The notes beneath the pieces are model-generated. The model had not been told where the DNA came from, did not search any database, and worked only from the letters and a program-made list of their open reading frames with translations. The position numbers and the translations under genes are program-made. Shown in pieces: positions 26,365-35,257 of a stretch of DNA of 64,000 bases. This DNA comes from Bacillota bacterium. Its GTDB lineage: Bacteria > Bacillota > Clostridia > DSM-8532. The stretch is taken from NCBI GenBank assembly GCA_023415825.1, contig JAEZJF010000030.1, positions 62,001 through 126,000 of the forward strand, written 5' to 3'. Every line of letters starts with the position of its first letter. Positions within the stretch are counted from its first letter, which is position 1.

Positions 26365-27393
26365 CTAATTTGATAAAACCTCTTTCAGCTTTGCAGCCGT
26401 CCTCTCAACCTGTTCTTTCCCAATATAATAATGGGTCACCAGGCGCATCAGACCATCCTGAGGAGGATTGACGAGGATTCCCTCATTCTTAAGCGCTTCT
26501 GTAACAGCTATTGCATCTATTTCTTGATGAATCCTAAAGAATACCATATTAATTTGAACATCCTCAGGATGCACTTCCAGGTTCGGAAGCTTGCTTAAAA
26601 GATCAGCCAGATAACGGGCTTGATCATGATCTTCATGAACTCTTTTCGTCATTTTCTCCAGAGCTACGATGCCTGCCTGAGCCAGTATACCGACTTGCCG
26701 CATACCCCCACCCAAGAGTTTTCTCTTTCTTCTGGCAGCTTCTATAAAGGTTCGGGTACCGGCCAGAATGGAGCCGACAGGTGCACACAGCCCTTTCGAC
26801 AAGCAGAACATGACTGAATCAGCATATTGGGCTATTTCAGAAGCATCCACCTTAAGGTAGGACGCCGCATTGAAAATTCTTGCGCCATCAAGATGAACAG
26901 GGATCTTATTTTTTTGTGCCAGGGTATAAAGCTCTTTCATATAGGAGAGGGAATGAACCACACCTGTGGAATGAGCGTTCTCAGTGCAGATAAGACCCGT
27001 TTTAGGCTCATGGATATCTTCACCGAAGCGGATGGTTCGTTCTACGGCCTTAATGTCAACTACTCCCTTATCCGAGGGCAGACATCTTAAGTTTGCTCCG
27101 GCAATAATAGCAGGAGCACCGCCTTCATGAACCACAATATGATTATCCTCTGCTATGATGACTTCATCACCGCGGTTGATATGAGTAAATAAAGCCAATT
27201 GATTTCCCATGGTGCCTGAAGGCACAAACAGGGCGGCTTCCTTATGCATCAGGCCTGCAGCCAAGTCTTGAAGACGGTTTGTGGTAGGGTCGTCACCATA
27301 TACGTCATCCCCTACCTCAGCATTAACCATGACCTTTCTCATCTCTTCGGTAGGCCATGTGACAGTATCGCTGCGTAAATCAATATTTTTCAT
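26365..27393 (-). CDS. ltaE: Low-specificity L-threonine aldolase
   Basis: A 342-residue PLP enzyme that splits L-threonine and allo-threonine to glycine and acetaldehyde. The N terminus IDLRSDTVTWPTEEMRKVM, then GDDVYGDDPTTNRLQ, and the PLP lysine in MFCLSKGLCAPVGS are diagnostic. Length is normal. AGGAGG precedes the ATG and contains the TGA of the upstream HAD gene, so the two are coupled. Confidence 0.95.
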   Translation of the reverse strand: MKNIDLRSDTVTWPTEEMRKVMVNAEVGDDVYGDDPTTNRLQDLAAGLMHKEAALFVPSGTMGNQLALFTHINRGDEVIIAEDNHIVVHEGGAPAIIAGANLRCLPSDKGVVDIKAVERTIRFGEDIHEPKTGLICTENAHSTGVVHSLSYMKELYTLAQKNKIPVHLDGARIFNAASYLKVDASEIAQYADSVMFCLSKGLCAPVGSILAGTRTFIEAARRKRKLLGGGMRQVGILAQAGIVALEKMTKRVHEDHDQARYLADLLSKLPNLEVHPEDVQINMVFFRIHQEIDAIAVTEALKNEGILVNPPQDGLMRLVTHYYIGKEQVERTAAKLKEVLSN

Positions 27394-27394
27394 G

Positions 27395-28046
27395 TCAACC
27401 TCCTATAAGAGAAAGGAAAAGCTCGGTTAGATTTTCATGAACCGGTACGCCCGTAGCTTCAAGTCTTTCCCTATTACAATGGCCATTGGCCACCAGACGG
27501 CAGTCAAAGCCGGATTCACTTGCAACCTCATAATCATGAACAGTGTCACCAATAAAAAGAACCTCTTTAGGGTCACAATCCGTCAGCTCCACCAGCTTTT
27601 GGGCTAGATGTGCCTTACTCTCAGCCTGGTTGTTTTCTTGGCCCAGGATATGGGTAAAGTACGAAAAAAGTCCGAAATTCTGGACCTGGTCAATAAGAAT
27701 ATCCCGGCCCGATGCAGACACTATATGCTGTTTCACATCTTGCTGCCTGAATTTGTCCAGCACCTCTGCCGCATCCTTTTGAATTTGGATCAAAGCGCTG
27801 TTATCGATGTAATTCTTTATATATTCGTCACATACAGCTTCGTAGCTTTCTTCTTCCAGATCAAAGCCCGCTTCGTAATACAGATTGATAACGGGGAATA
27901 CAATCCTTTTACGATACTCTTCCAAAGATAAAGACCCCATATTTCTCTTTTCCAGCATTTGGCCTACAGCTTTGGTACAAGCCTCGGCATCATTTAGCAG
28001 TGTTCCGTTCCAATCCCAAACAATATGTTTATAGGTTATAGGTCAT
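27395..28046 (-). pseudogene. HAD-family phosphatase with start region disrupted by a 7-bp tandem duplication
   Basis: The uninterrupted frame encodes a HAD hydrolase: motif I is VWDWNGTLLND (catalytic Asp plus N-x-T variant), motif II is VSASGR, and motif IV is VLFIGDTVHDYEVA. The body runs to 27395. The only natural-looking ATG is at 28046-28044, but it is followed by ACCTATAACCTATA, a duplicated 7-mer that shifts the frame and gives MTYNL then stop. Removing one copy yields MTYKHIVWDWNGT, the expected N terminus. Alternatives: rescue from ATA/ATT or the internal ATG 27958, which would lose motif I. It overlaps the ltaE ribosome-binding site. Confidence 0.8.
28030..28043 (-). repeat. 7-bp tandem duplication right after the HAD start codon
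   Basis: On the plus strand TATAGGT occurs twice, at 28030-28036 and 28037-28043, directly after the CAT that marks the start codon. It shifts the frame by +1. Confidence 0.9.
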
Positions 28047-28157
28047 CACCAACTTTTTCCAATTTTGCAGTAACAAGCTTTGCATTGTCCCGTAACGCAT
28101 ACTTTGCTCATTCTGCTTCCCTGATTATAACATAGAATATTTCAATATTCTTGGGAC

Positions 28158-28212
28158 CTGTCACCTTTAGGCGTTCGAAATCTTCGATTTCGGTAACGGG
28201 TAAGGTTATTAT
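28158..28212 (+). repeat. Palindromic intergenic repeat, copy A
   Basis: Core CGAAATC-TTC-GATTTCG flanked by CTGTCACCTTTAGGCGTT on the left and GTAACGGGTAAGG on the right. Related copies are at 28774, 50852 and 53797. It lies within the 293-base gap between the HAD gene start and the Usp-like gene. No gene is seen in that gap. TATAAT at 28282-28287 might belong to the Usp-like promoter, but no good -35 is present. Confidence 0.75.
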
Positions 28213-28348
28213 AACCATGTTAAGGGATAATTGTCAAAACATACGCGTAAGGAATTTAAAGACTTTTACCCGGAAAACTGGTATAATAAGTGTGTAGTTT
28301 TTTAGGATTACACATAAAATGTTTTGAATACATTCGGAGATGGTTAAT

Positions 28349-28747
28349 TTGAATACATATGGGTCAATACTGGTGTGCGTCACCCAGCAAAAAGCCTGTG
28401 AAAGACTCATTCGAACTGCAGCAGAATTAAAAAAAGAAGACGGCTCACTCTACGTGATTCACGTAACAAAGGATGATTGGAATTTCGTCGATAATGCCAA
28501 AGACGGCGAGGCCTTGGAATATCTGTTTTCCCTATCAAAATCTTATGGTGCAGAGCTTACTATTCTTCATTCCAACAAGATTCCAGAAACCATTGCACAA
28601 TTTGCCCAGCATTATGAAGTTGAGCTCATCGTTACCGGTGAAGGGCCTGATGGGACCCAAAATCCATTTAGCTTGCGCTTGAGATCACTCTTAAAAGATA
28701 CAGGAACCAGGGTTCTATCCGTACCAAGCCCCTGCAGCCCTTTATAA
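28349..28747 (+). CDS. Usp-like (universal stress/KdpD-type) small protein
   Basis: A 132-residue protein of the HUP/universal stress fold: YGSILVCVTQQKACERLIRTA at the N terminus, then SLYVIHVTKDDW, then VELIVTGEGPDG. It resembles the Usp domain of KdpD sensor kinases more than nucleotide-binding UspA. The G-x2-G-x9-G(S/T) ATP loop is not clear. TTG 28349 is preferred since GGAG stands eight bases ahead; ATG 28340 would be too near that site. It stands alone, bracketed by two copies of the palindromic repeat. Confidence 0.75.
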   Translation: MNTYGSILVCVTQQKACERLIRTAAELKKEDGSLYVIHVTKDDWNFVDNAKDGEALEYLFSLSKSYGAELTILHSNKIPETIAQFAQHYEVELIVTGEGPDGTQNPFSLRLRSLLKDTGTRVLSVPSPCSPL

Positions 28748-28773
28748 CGACTATTACGAAGTATCAATAATTC

Positions 28774-28822
28774 GGGGACCCGTTCGAAATCTCTGATTTC
28801 GCTAACGGGTGACGTTATTATT
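28774..28822 (+). repeat. Palindromic intergenic repeat, copy B
   Basis: GGGGACCCGTT-CGAAATC-TCT-GATTTCG-CT-AACGGGT then GACGTTATTAT. The 14-bp stem is broken only by a two-base bulge. Its right end overlaps the stop codon of rsmI and could serve as terminator for the converging Usp-like and rsmI genes. Confidence 0.8.
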
Positions 28823-29669
28823 TTTGTGAATTTAATAATGCATAAACCTCGCGTTTTGAAAGACCTCTATCTTTGGCTGCCAGCTTCATGGCATTCATGC
28901 GATCATGACCTTGCTGCAAGTAATGATCCACATGCTGCTCAATAGATAAGCTGGAGTAATCAGGCTGCTGAATATCAGAAGCCTTTATTTGCGAACCTTC
29001 AACAACGATGACAAATTCACCCCGAGGATCATGGGTATTAAAATGTTCAGTGACCTGACTTAAAGTTCCTCTTACAGCCTCTTCATGAATTTTGGTGAGC
29101 TCCCGCATGACAGCGCAGCGCCTGTCTCCCAATACCTTAAGGGTATCTTCCAGCATATTCTTGACTCGGTGAGGTCCTTCGTAGAAAATCAGCGTTCTTT
29201 CCTCATGCTGAATCTTTTCGAGGGATTTGACCCGTTCAGAATGCTTCTGGGGCAAAAAGCCTTCAAAAGCAAAGCGCCCCGCAGGGAGGCCTGATAGAAT
29301 GAGCGCCGTTATGGATGCGGAGCAGCCTGGAACAGCAGTCACATCTATTCCTTCTTCAATGGCCATGGCTACCAGTTCCTCTCCTGGATCCGAAATAGCA
29401 GGGGTACCTGCATCGCTGATAAGCGCAATGTTTTTTCCATCCTTAAGCTTGTCCACCAGTTCTTTTGCCCGAGAGATCCGGTTATTGTCATGGTAGCTTA
29501 TTAAAGGCTTCTTTATATCCAGATGGTTTAAAAGCTTTAGTGAATGCCGTGTATCCTCGGCAGCAATGATATCCGCCTCGGATAATATCCTCACCGCACG
29601 ATAGGTAATATCCTCAAGATTTCCTATGGGTGTTGCCACAAGATAAAGGGTTCCGTAATTTTCGCTCAT
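28818..29669 (-). CDS. rsmI: 16S rRNA (cytidine-1402-2'-O)-methyltransferase
   Basis: A 283-residue SAM-dependent enzyme. The N terminus GTLYLVATPIGNLEDITYRA, then EDTRHSLKLLNHLDI, then LISDAGTPAISDPGEELV and EFVIVVEG are the standard RsmI (tetrapyrrole-methylase fold) motifs. It methylates the ribose of C1402 in 16S rRNA. Length normal. AAAGGAG precedes the ATG. It lies 26 bases after the fumarase subunit gene. Confidence 0.96.
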   Translation of the reverse strand: MSENYGTLYLVATPIGNLEDITYRAVRILSEADIIAAEDTRHSLKLLNHLDIKKPLISYHDNNRISRAKELVDKLKDGKNIALISDAGTPAISDPGEELVAMAIEEGIDVTAVPGCSASITALILSGLPAGRFAFEGFLPQKHSERVKSLEKIQHEERTLIFYEGPHRVKNMLEDTLKVLGDRRCAVMRELTKIHEEAVRGTLSQVTEHFNTHDPRGEFVIVVEGSQIKASDIQQPDYSSLSIEQHVDHYLQQGHDRMNAMKLAAKDRGLSKREVYALLNSQK

Positions 29670-29695
29670 GACCTCTCCTTTAATGGGGACTAAAA

Positions 29696-30538
29696 CTATA
29701 GTGCCACAGATTTATGCCGGGTTACATGGCAGCTGATGTTGACTGCTACCGGAAGACCGGCAATATGGGTAGGATAGGTCTCAACATTGACTCCTAAAGC
29801 AGTGATACGGCCGCCCAAACCAGCAGGGCCTATGCCCAGCTTATTGATGCCGGAAAGGAGCTCTTGCTCCAAGTCTTTATAGTAGGGATCCGGATGGTTC
29901 TTATTAACAGGCCTCATTAACGCTTTTTTGGCCAGCAAGGCCGCCTTTTCCATGCTTCCGCCTATACCCACACCCACAACAACCGGTGGGCATGGATTGG
30001 CACCAGCCTGGCTTACAGTATCGAGAACAACCTTTTTAACTCCTTCAATGCCATCCGAGGGCTTAAGCATTTTAAGGGCACTCATGTTCTCGCTTCCAAA
30101 CCCTTTAGGTGCTACGTGAATGACAAGACCGTCGCCTTCCTTAATCTCATAGTGAATAACAGCCGGTGTATTGTCTTTTGTATTCTCTCTTCTGAGCGGA
30201 TCAGAAACGACGGAGCTTCTGAGATACCCTTTTTTATAGCCGCGGCGGACACCTTCATTAAGAGCGGCTTCAAGGCTGCCTCCTGTAATATGAACCTCCT
30301 GGCCTATCTCTACAAAAATCACAGCCATTCCCGTATCCTGACAGATGGCCAGACGTTCATTGGCAGCAATCTCAGCATTCTTAACGAGGCTTGCCAGGAT
30401 AGACCGGCCCGTGTCGGATTCTTCCTCGCAAGAAGCCCGTATAAGGGCTTCCTTTATGTCTTCGTTAAGAAAAAGATTGGCTTCAATACACAGATTTTCT
30501 ACGGCATCAATAACGGTGGCTGTATCGATTACTCTCAT
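29696..30538 (-). CDS. Class I fumarate hydratase (or tartrate dehydratase) alpha subunit, no beta subunit adjacent
   Basis: A 280-residue iron-sulfur hydratase subunit. Three cysteines in expected places, CQDTGM, NPCPPVVVGVGIGG and NISCHVTRH, would bind the 4Fe-4S cluster. It needs a separate beta subunit of about 180-190 residues that in most Clostridia lies directly downstream; here the next gene is rsmI and no beta gene is in the window. The start at 30538 (MRVIDT) has AGGAG nine bases upstream; the longer frame adds eight residues. It overlaps the Elp3-like gene by 32 bases. Confidence 0.9.
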   Translation of the reverse strand: MRVIDTATVIDAVENLCIEANLFLNEDIKEALIRASCEEESDTGRSILASLVKNAEIAANERLAICQDTGMAVIFVEIGQEVHITGGSLEAALNEGVRRGYKKGYLRSSVVSDPLRRENTKDNTPAVIHYEIKEGDGLVIHVAPKGFGSENMSALKMLKPSDGIEGVKKVVLDTVSQAGANPCPPVVVGVGIGGSMEKAALLAKKALMRPVNKNHPDPYYKDLEQELLSGINKLGIGPAGLGGRITALGVNVETYPTHIAGLPVAVNISCHVTRHKSVAL

Positions 30539-31577
30539 AACCGGAATCTCCTTCGTTTTCATCCTTGACCCTTATTATCATAAACTCCCCTTCATTAAGG
30601 TCTGATAAAATACGGACCTCCGTAAGGGCATATTTATTTTTAATGGCATGAATATTGGATTTTTTATGTCCAATGAGCTTGGAAACCAGTTCAGAACGTG
30701 TTCTGATGATAAGCCTTTCCTGCTTTAGGGGCTCCATGGCATCCAATTGCTCAACAAGCTTATCATATAAAATGCGGGATTCTACCAATTCGCCGAAGGC
30801 AGGATGATAGGGGCCCGCCACAACCGAGCTTTCCAAGGTTTCCGATGCATGTAGACCAATTCGTAAAAGAGTAATACCCGCTTGCCGATAAAGCGGTACA
30901 ATGGCCGCGCACCAATTAACAGCCTCCTCAATGCTGAGAGGCGTATATCGGCCTGTTCTATAGAGGGCTTCCATCTCTGTTCCCTCCAACACCAACGCAG
31001 GGTAGATCCTTACCATGGAAGGTTTTATTCTTATAACACCCTGCGCCGTTTTTAAGGCTTTGGGAAAGCTGTCTCCAGGAAGCCCGAGCATAGTCTGGAT
31101 ACCAAGCTTGATGCCCCTTTCCTTTATTAGGGTACAGGCTTTGTCCGTATCATCCGATGTATGCCCTCTCCGGCTTAGCTTTAGGACCTCTTCATCAAGG
31201 CTCTGAACCCCCAGTTCTATGGTTGTTACCCCATATTGCTGAAGAATGTCCAGTATATGATCATTGATGGTATCAGGCCTGGTTGAGAGCCGTATGCCTT
31301 GGACTTTCCCTGCTTCCACATAAGGGCGGGCCAACTCCAGGTAGGAAACCATTTGAACCTCCGGAAGCCCGGTAAAGCTTCCTCCGAAAAAGGCAATCTC
31401 CACATCATCTCCTGCTTCTACGGTGGAAAGGCTATCTTCCAGGATCTCTTTTACTTTCAGTAAGGATTGCTCCAGCCTGGTCCCGCTGATTTTTCTCTGG
31501 TCGCAGAAAACACAGGTGTGGGGGCAGCCTTTATGGGGAATAAAAAGCGGAATATTGATGTGACGTCTTTCTCTCAT
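30507..31577 (-). CDS. Elp3-like radical SAM protein
   Basis: A 356-residue protein with the radical SAM motif CPHTCVFCDQ near the N terminus (C-x3-C-x2-C), then IAFFGGSFTGLP and IRLSTRPDTIND, all recalled from Elp3-like radical SAM proteins. The GNAT domain of true Elp3 is missing, so it is the short bacterial form; the C-terminal 75 residues resemble a TRAM-like tail. Function unknown; RNA modification is plausible. It lies 17 bases from rnc, a common clostridial arrangement. Start at 31577 (MRERRH) after GGAAAGG. Confidence 0.85.
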   Translation of the reverse strand: MRERRHINIPLFIPHKGCPHTCVFCDQRKISGTRLEQSLLKVKEILEDSLSTVEAGDDVEIAFFGGSFTGLPEVQMVSYLELARPYVEAGKVQGIRLSTRPDTINDHILDILQQYGVTTIELGVQSLDEEVLKLSRRGHTSDDTDKACTLIKERGIKLGIQTMLGLPGDSFPKALKTAQGVIRIKPSMVRIYPALVLEGTEMEALYRTGRYTPLSIEEAVNWCAAIVPLYRQAGITLLRIGLHASETLESSVVAGPYHPAFGELVESRILYDKLVEQLDAMEPLKQERLIIRTRSELVSKLIGHKKSNIHAIKNKYALTEVRILSDLNEGEFMIIRVKDENEGDSGYESNRYSHRY

Positions 31578-31594
31578 GATCCGGCCTTTCCACA

Positions 31595-32314
31595 CTATTG
31601 AGCCTGATTTATCTCTTCCAAAGCAGCCTTGGCCGCCATTTGCTCAGCATCCTTCTTTGATTTCCCCACGCCGACCCCAATAGCCTTACCATTGGCATGA
31701 ACCGCTATTTTAAAGGTTTTGGAGTGATCAGGCCCCATGGACTCCATGAGCTTATATTGAATCTGTGCATCCCCGGATTTTTGCAATTCCTCCTGGAGCG
31801 CTGTCTTATAATCCATAAAGAGCATTCCGTTTACAGCTTTGCTGTAAATATCCCCAAGAAGGCTCATAATGAATCCTTCCGCCTCATCCATTCCACCATC
31901 CAGATAGATACTCCCAATAATAGCCTCCATGGCATCGGATAAAATGGACGGCCTTGTCCTTCCGCCATTGGCTTCCTCACCACGTCCAAGGAGAATCATA
32001 TCCCCTAGTCCTATCTTTTGGGCACAGATGTTAAGAGACGCTTCACATACGATGAGCGCCCGCATTTTGCTCATCTCGCCTTCACTGAAGTTGGTATTAT
32101 TATTATAAAGCATAAGACTTAATACAAAATCAAGAATGGCATCACCTAAAAACTCAAGGCGTTCATTGTTTTTTGCGGCAAAGCTATGATGCTCGTTTGA
32201 GTAGGAACTGTGAACAAGGGCATTTATGGCATATTGTTTATTTCTGTATCTATATCCGACTTTTTGTTCTAATTCACTGACGGTTTCAAGAATAGTGTCC
32301 GGAATCTTATTCAA
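31595..32314 (-). CDS. rnc: Ribonuclease III
   Basis: A 239-residue double-stranded-RNA endonuclease for rRNA and mRNA processing. The catalytic signature NERLEFLGDAILDFVLS is intact, and the acidic pair returns in DAMEAIIGSIYLDGG. The C-terminal 70 residues are a double-stranded-RNA-binding domain (YKTALQEELQKSG to AAKAALEEI). Start is TTG 32314 after AGGAGG. In many Clostridia smc and ftsY follow; here they do not. Confidence 0.96.
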   Translation of the reverse strand: MNKIPDTILETVSELEQKVGYRYRNKQYAINALVHSSYSNEHHSFAAKNNERLEFLGDAILDFVLSLMLYNNNTNFSEGEMSKMRALIVCEASLNICAQKIGLGDMILLGRGEEANGGRTRPSILSDAMEAIIGSIYLDGGMDEAEGFIMSLLGDIYSKAVNGMLFMDYKTALQEELQKSGDAQIQYKLMESMGPDHSKTFKIAVHANGKAIGVGVGKSKKDAEQMAAKAALEEINQAQ

Positions 32315-32449
32315 AATAAACCTCCTCTGTTATGGATAACAGCAACTGATAATATTTTAGCACAACATTCCGGCTGCTGTCATTTCTATAATCTGCTCAA
32401 AAAATCCTTGCTTAAGCTGCTTTAACATCACTCCGGTGTACAATAAACC

Positions 32450-33130
32450 TTACTCCAGGCTCTTTAATCCCTGTAAATCAAGCAGTAAAATCTGTCTCTG
32501 GCCGCTCAGCTTTATCAGCCTCAGGTCCTGAAAATGAGATAGCTTTCTGCTGAGGGTTTCCTGGCTCATACCCAAGTGGGAGGCCAAATCCCGCTTGCTC
32601 ATCTTAAGCACCACTTTTCCCTTATCATCACCAAGACTGATAAGCATATCCGCAAGACGCTTTTCAGCACCTCGGAGGCTGATATTCTCAATGAGATTTT
32701 CAGCCTTTGCCAGTCTTTTGCTTAATTCCTCCATAACCTTAAAGCTTATGGATGGATGCTTGGTCATCAGCTCCTTGATATGCTGACCGTCTATGACACA
32801 GACATTCACTTTTTCAATGGCTTCGCTGTTATCGGTAAGGGGATCAACGCTAAACAGGGAGAGTTCTCCTAAGAACTCTCCCGGGCCCAGTATTCTGATA
32901 ATTTGTTCCTTACCGCTTTCAGAAATTCTGGTTACCTTAACCTTTCCTTTATGTATCACATAAAGCCGCTTTCGCTTATCTCCTGCACTGTAGATCATTT
33001 CACCTTTTTCAAAGGTCTTCTCGGCTGTTATTCCGGCAACCTCCATCATTTCCTCATGGGAAAGGCTACTGAATATGGGAACAATCTCAATACAGGTTTT
33101 CTCATGCTTTTGGTGAAAATTGCACTCCAC
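32450..33130 (-). CDS. Crp/Fnr-family transcriptional regulator
   Basis: A 226-residue regulator with an N-terminal cyclic-nucleotide-binding-like domain (residues 20-140, including GEFLGELSLFS) and a C-terminal winged HTH (MSKRDLASHLGMSQETLSRK). Cys3 and Cys13 stand in a His-rich N-terminal segment and Cys111 or so in the barrel; a cluster or metal sensor is possible but the spacing differs from E. coli FNR. Start is GTG 33130 after AGGAGAG, overlapping the ATPase gene by 29 bases. An FNR-type site precedes the operon, so it probably activates its own transcription. Confidence 0.9.
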   Translation of the reverse strand: MECNFHQKHEKTCIEIVPIFSSLSHEEMMEVAGITAEKTFEKGEMIYSAGDKRKRLYVIHKGKVKVTRISESGKEQIIRILGPGEFLGELSLFSVDPLTDNSEAIEKVNVCVIDGQHIKELMTKHPSISFKVMEELSKRLAKAENLIENISLRGAEKRLADMLISLGDDKGKVVLKMSKRDLASHLGMSQETLSRKLSHFQDLRLIKLSGQRQILLLDLQGLKSLE

Positions 33131-34985
33131 GTTTTATCTCTCCTCTAGCCCCATAGCCTAAAAGTCTGACGGCATTTATAATGACCAATAAAACACTCAA
33201 CTCGTGTACCAGCATACCGAAGGATAGATTGACGGTTCTGATAAGAACACCTGCCAGCAGAAATCCTGCAACCATCAAGGCAAAAATAATATTCTGTTTC
33301 ATATTATTCACGGTGGCACGACTTAATCCGATAGCATGGGAAAGCATTTTAATCTCATCCGACATGAGAACAACATCAGCGGTTTCCATGGCCACATCGG
33401 TGCCTGCACCACCTATGGCAATGCCCAAATCAGCAGACACAAGGGCAGGTGCATCATTAACACCATCTCCCACCATGGCGGTATTCCCATATTTCTCTTT
33501 AAGTGCTGACAGCGCCTTAACCTTATCTTCGGGCATCAACTGTGCGTGATACTCATCCAAATCCAGTTCACGAGAAATAGCCCCGGCGGCTCTTTCATTA
33601 TCGCCTGTCAGCATCACGACCTTTTTGATTCCTAAATGCTTAAGGTTGGCAATGAGTTTTTTAGCGTCCTCCCTTACCACATCGGCAATGGAGATAATAC
33701 CATAAACCTCATTGAGATCTCCTACAATAATGACGGTCCGCCCCTGTTCTTCCTCATCTCTTATGTCACCTTCCCTGTCTTCTGTGGAAATATTATTCTC
33801 CATGAAGAGCTTCCTGTTCCCGATTAAGATTGTTTTACCCTCAATTACAGCTTTTAAACCCTGTCCAGCTACCATCTCGGCTTTTTCAGGTTTTTGCTTG
33901 AGAGAGCCCATCTCCTGTTCTGCTCTTTTGATAATGGCACGAGCAAGGGGGTGCTCGGAAAAGCTTTCTCCGATGGCAGCCACTCTCAATAGTTCATCTT
34001 CTTCCCCAATAAAGGCTTGAATGCGCGTTACCTCAGGCTTACCGACAGTAAGGGTTCCTGTTTTGTCAAAGGCCAGCACTTTTATTCTGCCCAGCTTTTC
34101 CATAATATCTCCGCCTTTTACAAGGACCCCGTGCTTTGCACCGTTGCCTATCCCAGCCACAATAGAAACGGGAGTCGATATAACTAAGGCTCCCGGGCAA
34201 GCAATCACAAGCAAGGTAAGCGCCAGCACCAAATCCATGGAAAGCAAATACACCAGAACTGATAAAACAATGATGCCCGGAGTGTAGTACTTTGAAAATC
34301 TCTCAATGAATTTTTGGGTATTGGCCTTTTTATCCTGTGCCTCCTCCACCATTTGAAGAATTCTCGCAAAGGTCGTATCCTCCCCAACCCGGTCAGCCTG
34401 GATGATTAAATAACCTGATTCGGCAATTGTGCCTGAAAAAACCATATCCCCGGTATCCTTACTAATGGGCATGGACTCACCTGTAATGGCGGCTTGATTG
34501 ACATAGGCCATGCCTTCCTTGATAGTGCCGTCCACTGGTATTTTTTCTCCAGGCTTCACCACCACAAGATCGCCTTTTACAACACTATCAGGAGAAACAT
34601 CTATCTCAACTCCGTCTTTCAGGACTCTTGCGGTATCGGGTGCCAGCTTCAGCAACGCTTTAATGGATGAACGAGTCTTTTCGAGGGTTCGGGATTCCAG
34701 ATAGTCACCCAGCATAAACAGAAAGGTAACAGCCGCAGCCTCCCAGTATTCACCGATAAACATGGCCCCTATAACGGCAATGGATACAAGTGCGTCTATA
34801 CCGAGTATCTTATATCTTAAAGCCGACCAGGCATTTTTCAAGATGGGGATTCCTGCAACAAGAGCTGCTGCGATCATGACAATATGTGTTATAATGTGCT
34901 CACCGACAGTATATTTCAACACGAAAGCCACTGCGACAAGAATCCCGGAAATAACAACTCTCTGAACCTTACTCATCTTTATCAT
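33102..34985 (-). CDS. Heavy-metal-transporting P1B-type ATPase with CPG motif
   Basis: A 627-residue membrane pump. Visible are TGES (169-172), the membrane metal motif ACPGAL (262-267), the phosphorylation site DKTGTLT (Asp307), SEHPLARAI and GDGVNDAPALVSADLGIA. The membrane motif is CPG rather than the common CPC, and TM8 has LVHELSVLLVIINAVRLL. No N-terminal HMA domain is fused; the separate 71-residue protein upstream provides it. The metal cannot be assigned (Zn/Cd/Cu or other). Start at 34985 (MIKMSK) follows GGGGAG. Confidence 0.92.
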   Translation of the reverse strand: MIKMSKVQRVVISGILVAVAFVLKYTVGEHIITHIVMIAAALVAGIPILKNAWSALRYKILGIDALVSIAVIGAMFIGEYWEAAAVTFLFMLGDYLESRTLEKTRSSIKALLKLAPDTARVLKDGVEIDVSPDSVVKGDLVVVKPGEKIPVDGTIKEGMAYVNQAAITGESMPISKDTGDMVFSGTIAESGYLIIQADRVGEDTTFARILQMVEEAQDKKANTQKFIERFSKYYTPGIIVLSVLVYLLSMDLVLALTLLVIACPGALVISTPVSIVAGIGNGAKHGVLVKGGDIMEKLGRIKVLAFDKTGTLTVGKPEVTRIQAFIGEEDELLRVAAIGESFSEHPLARAIIKRAEQEMGSLKQKPEKAEMVAGQGLKAVIEGKTILIGNRKLFMENNISTEDREGDIRDEEEQGRTVIIVGDLNEVYGIISIADVVREDAKKLIANLKHLGIKKVVMLTGDNERAAGAISRELDLDEYHAQLMPEDKVKALSALKEKYGNTAMVGDGVNDAPALVSADLGIAIGGAGTDVAMETADVVLMSDEIKMLSHAIGLSRATVNNMKQNIIFALMVAGFLLAGVLIRTVNLSFGMLVHELSVLLVIINAVRLLGYGARGEIKRGVQFSPKA

Positions 34986-35009
34986 ACCCTTCTCCCCAAG
35001 CACTCAGGA

Positions 35010-35225
35010 CTATTTTTCTCCCAGCACCTTAAACCCCAAGGACTCAATCTTCTTTTTAAGTGAGTCTGAATCCACTGCCCCCTCATCGAAAGTCACCTTG
35101 GCCTTGCTGGCGTTAAACAGTACTTCTGCATGATTGACTCCTTGAGTCTTTTTCAGCATGCCTTCAATTTTGGCCATGCAGGAAGGGCAGGTTAATGTTT
35201 GCAGTTGAAATGTTTTTGTTGTCAT
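35010..35225 (-). CDS. Free-standing HMA-domain metal-binding protein
   Basis: A 71-residue protein made only of one heavy-metal-associated domain. The metal loop is TCPSCMAKIE (CxxC at about 14-17), followed by the beta-alpha-beta-beta-alpha-beta pattern ending LKKKIESLGFKV. It likely delivers metal to the ATPase whose gene starts 24 bases downstream and which lacks its own HMA domain. First gene of the operon; AAAGGAG precedes the ATG. Confidence 0.92.
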   Translation of the reverse strand: MTTKTFQLQTLTCPSCMAKIEGMLKKTQGVNHAEVLFNASKAKVTFDEGAVDSDSLKKKIESLGFKVLGEK

Positions 35226-35257
35226 AATATCGTCTCCTTTTTTTATCTGATGTCTCT

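Noticed and set aside
28200..28340. Strong promoter for the Usp-like gene
   Set aside because: TATAAT at 28282 is good, but no acceptable -35 lies 16-18 bases upstream, so it was not listed.
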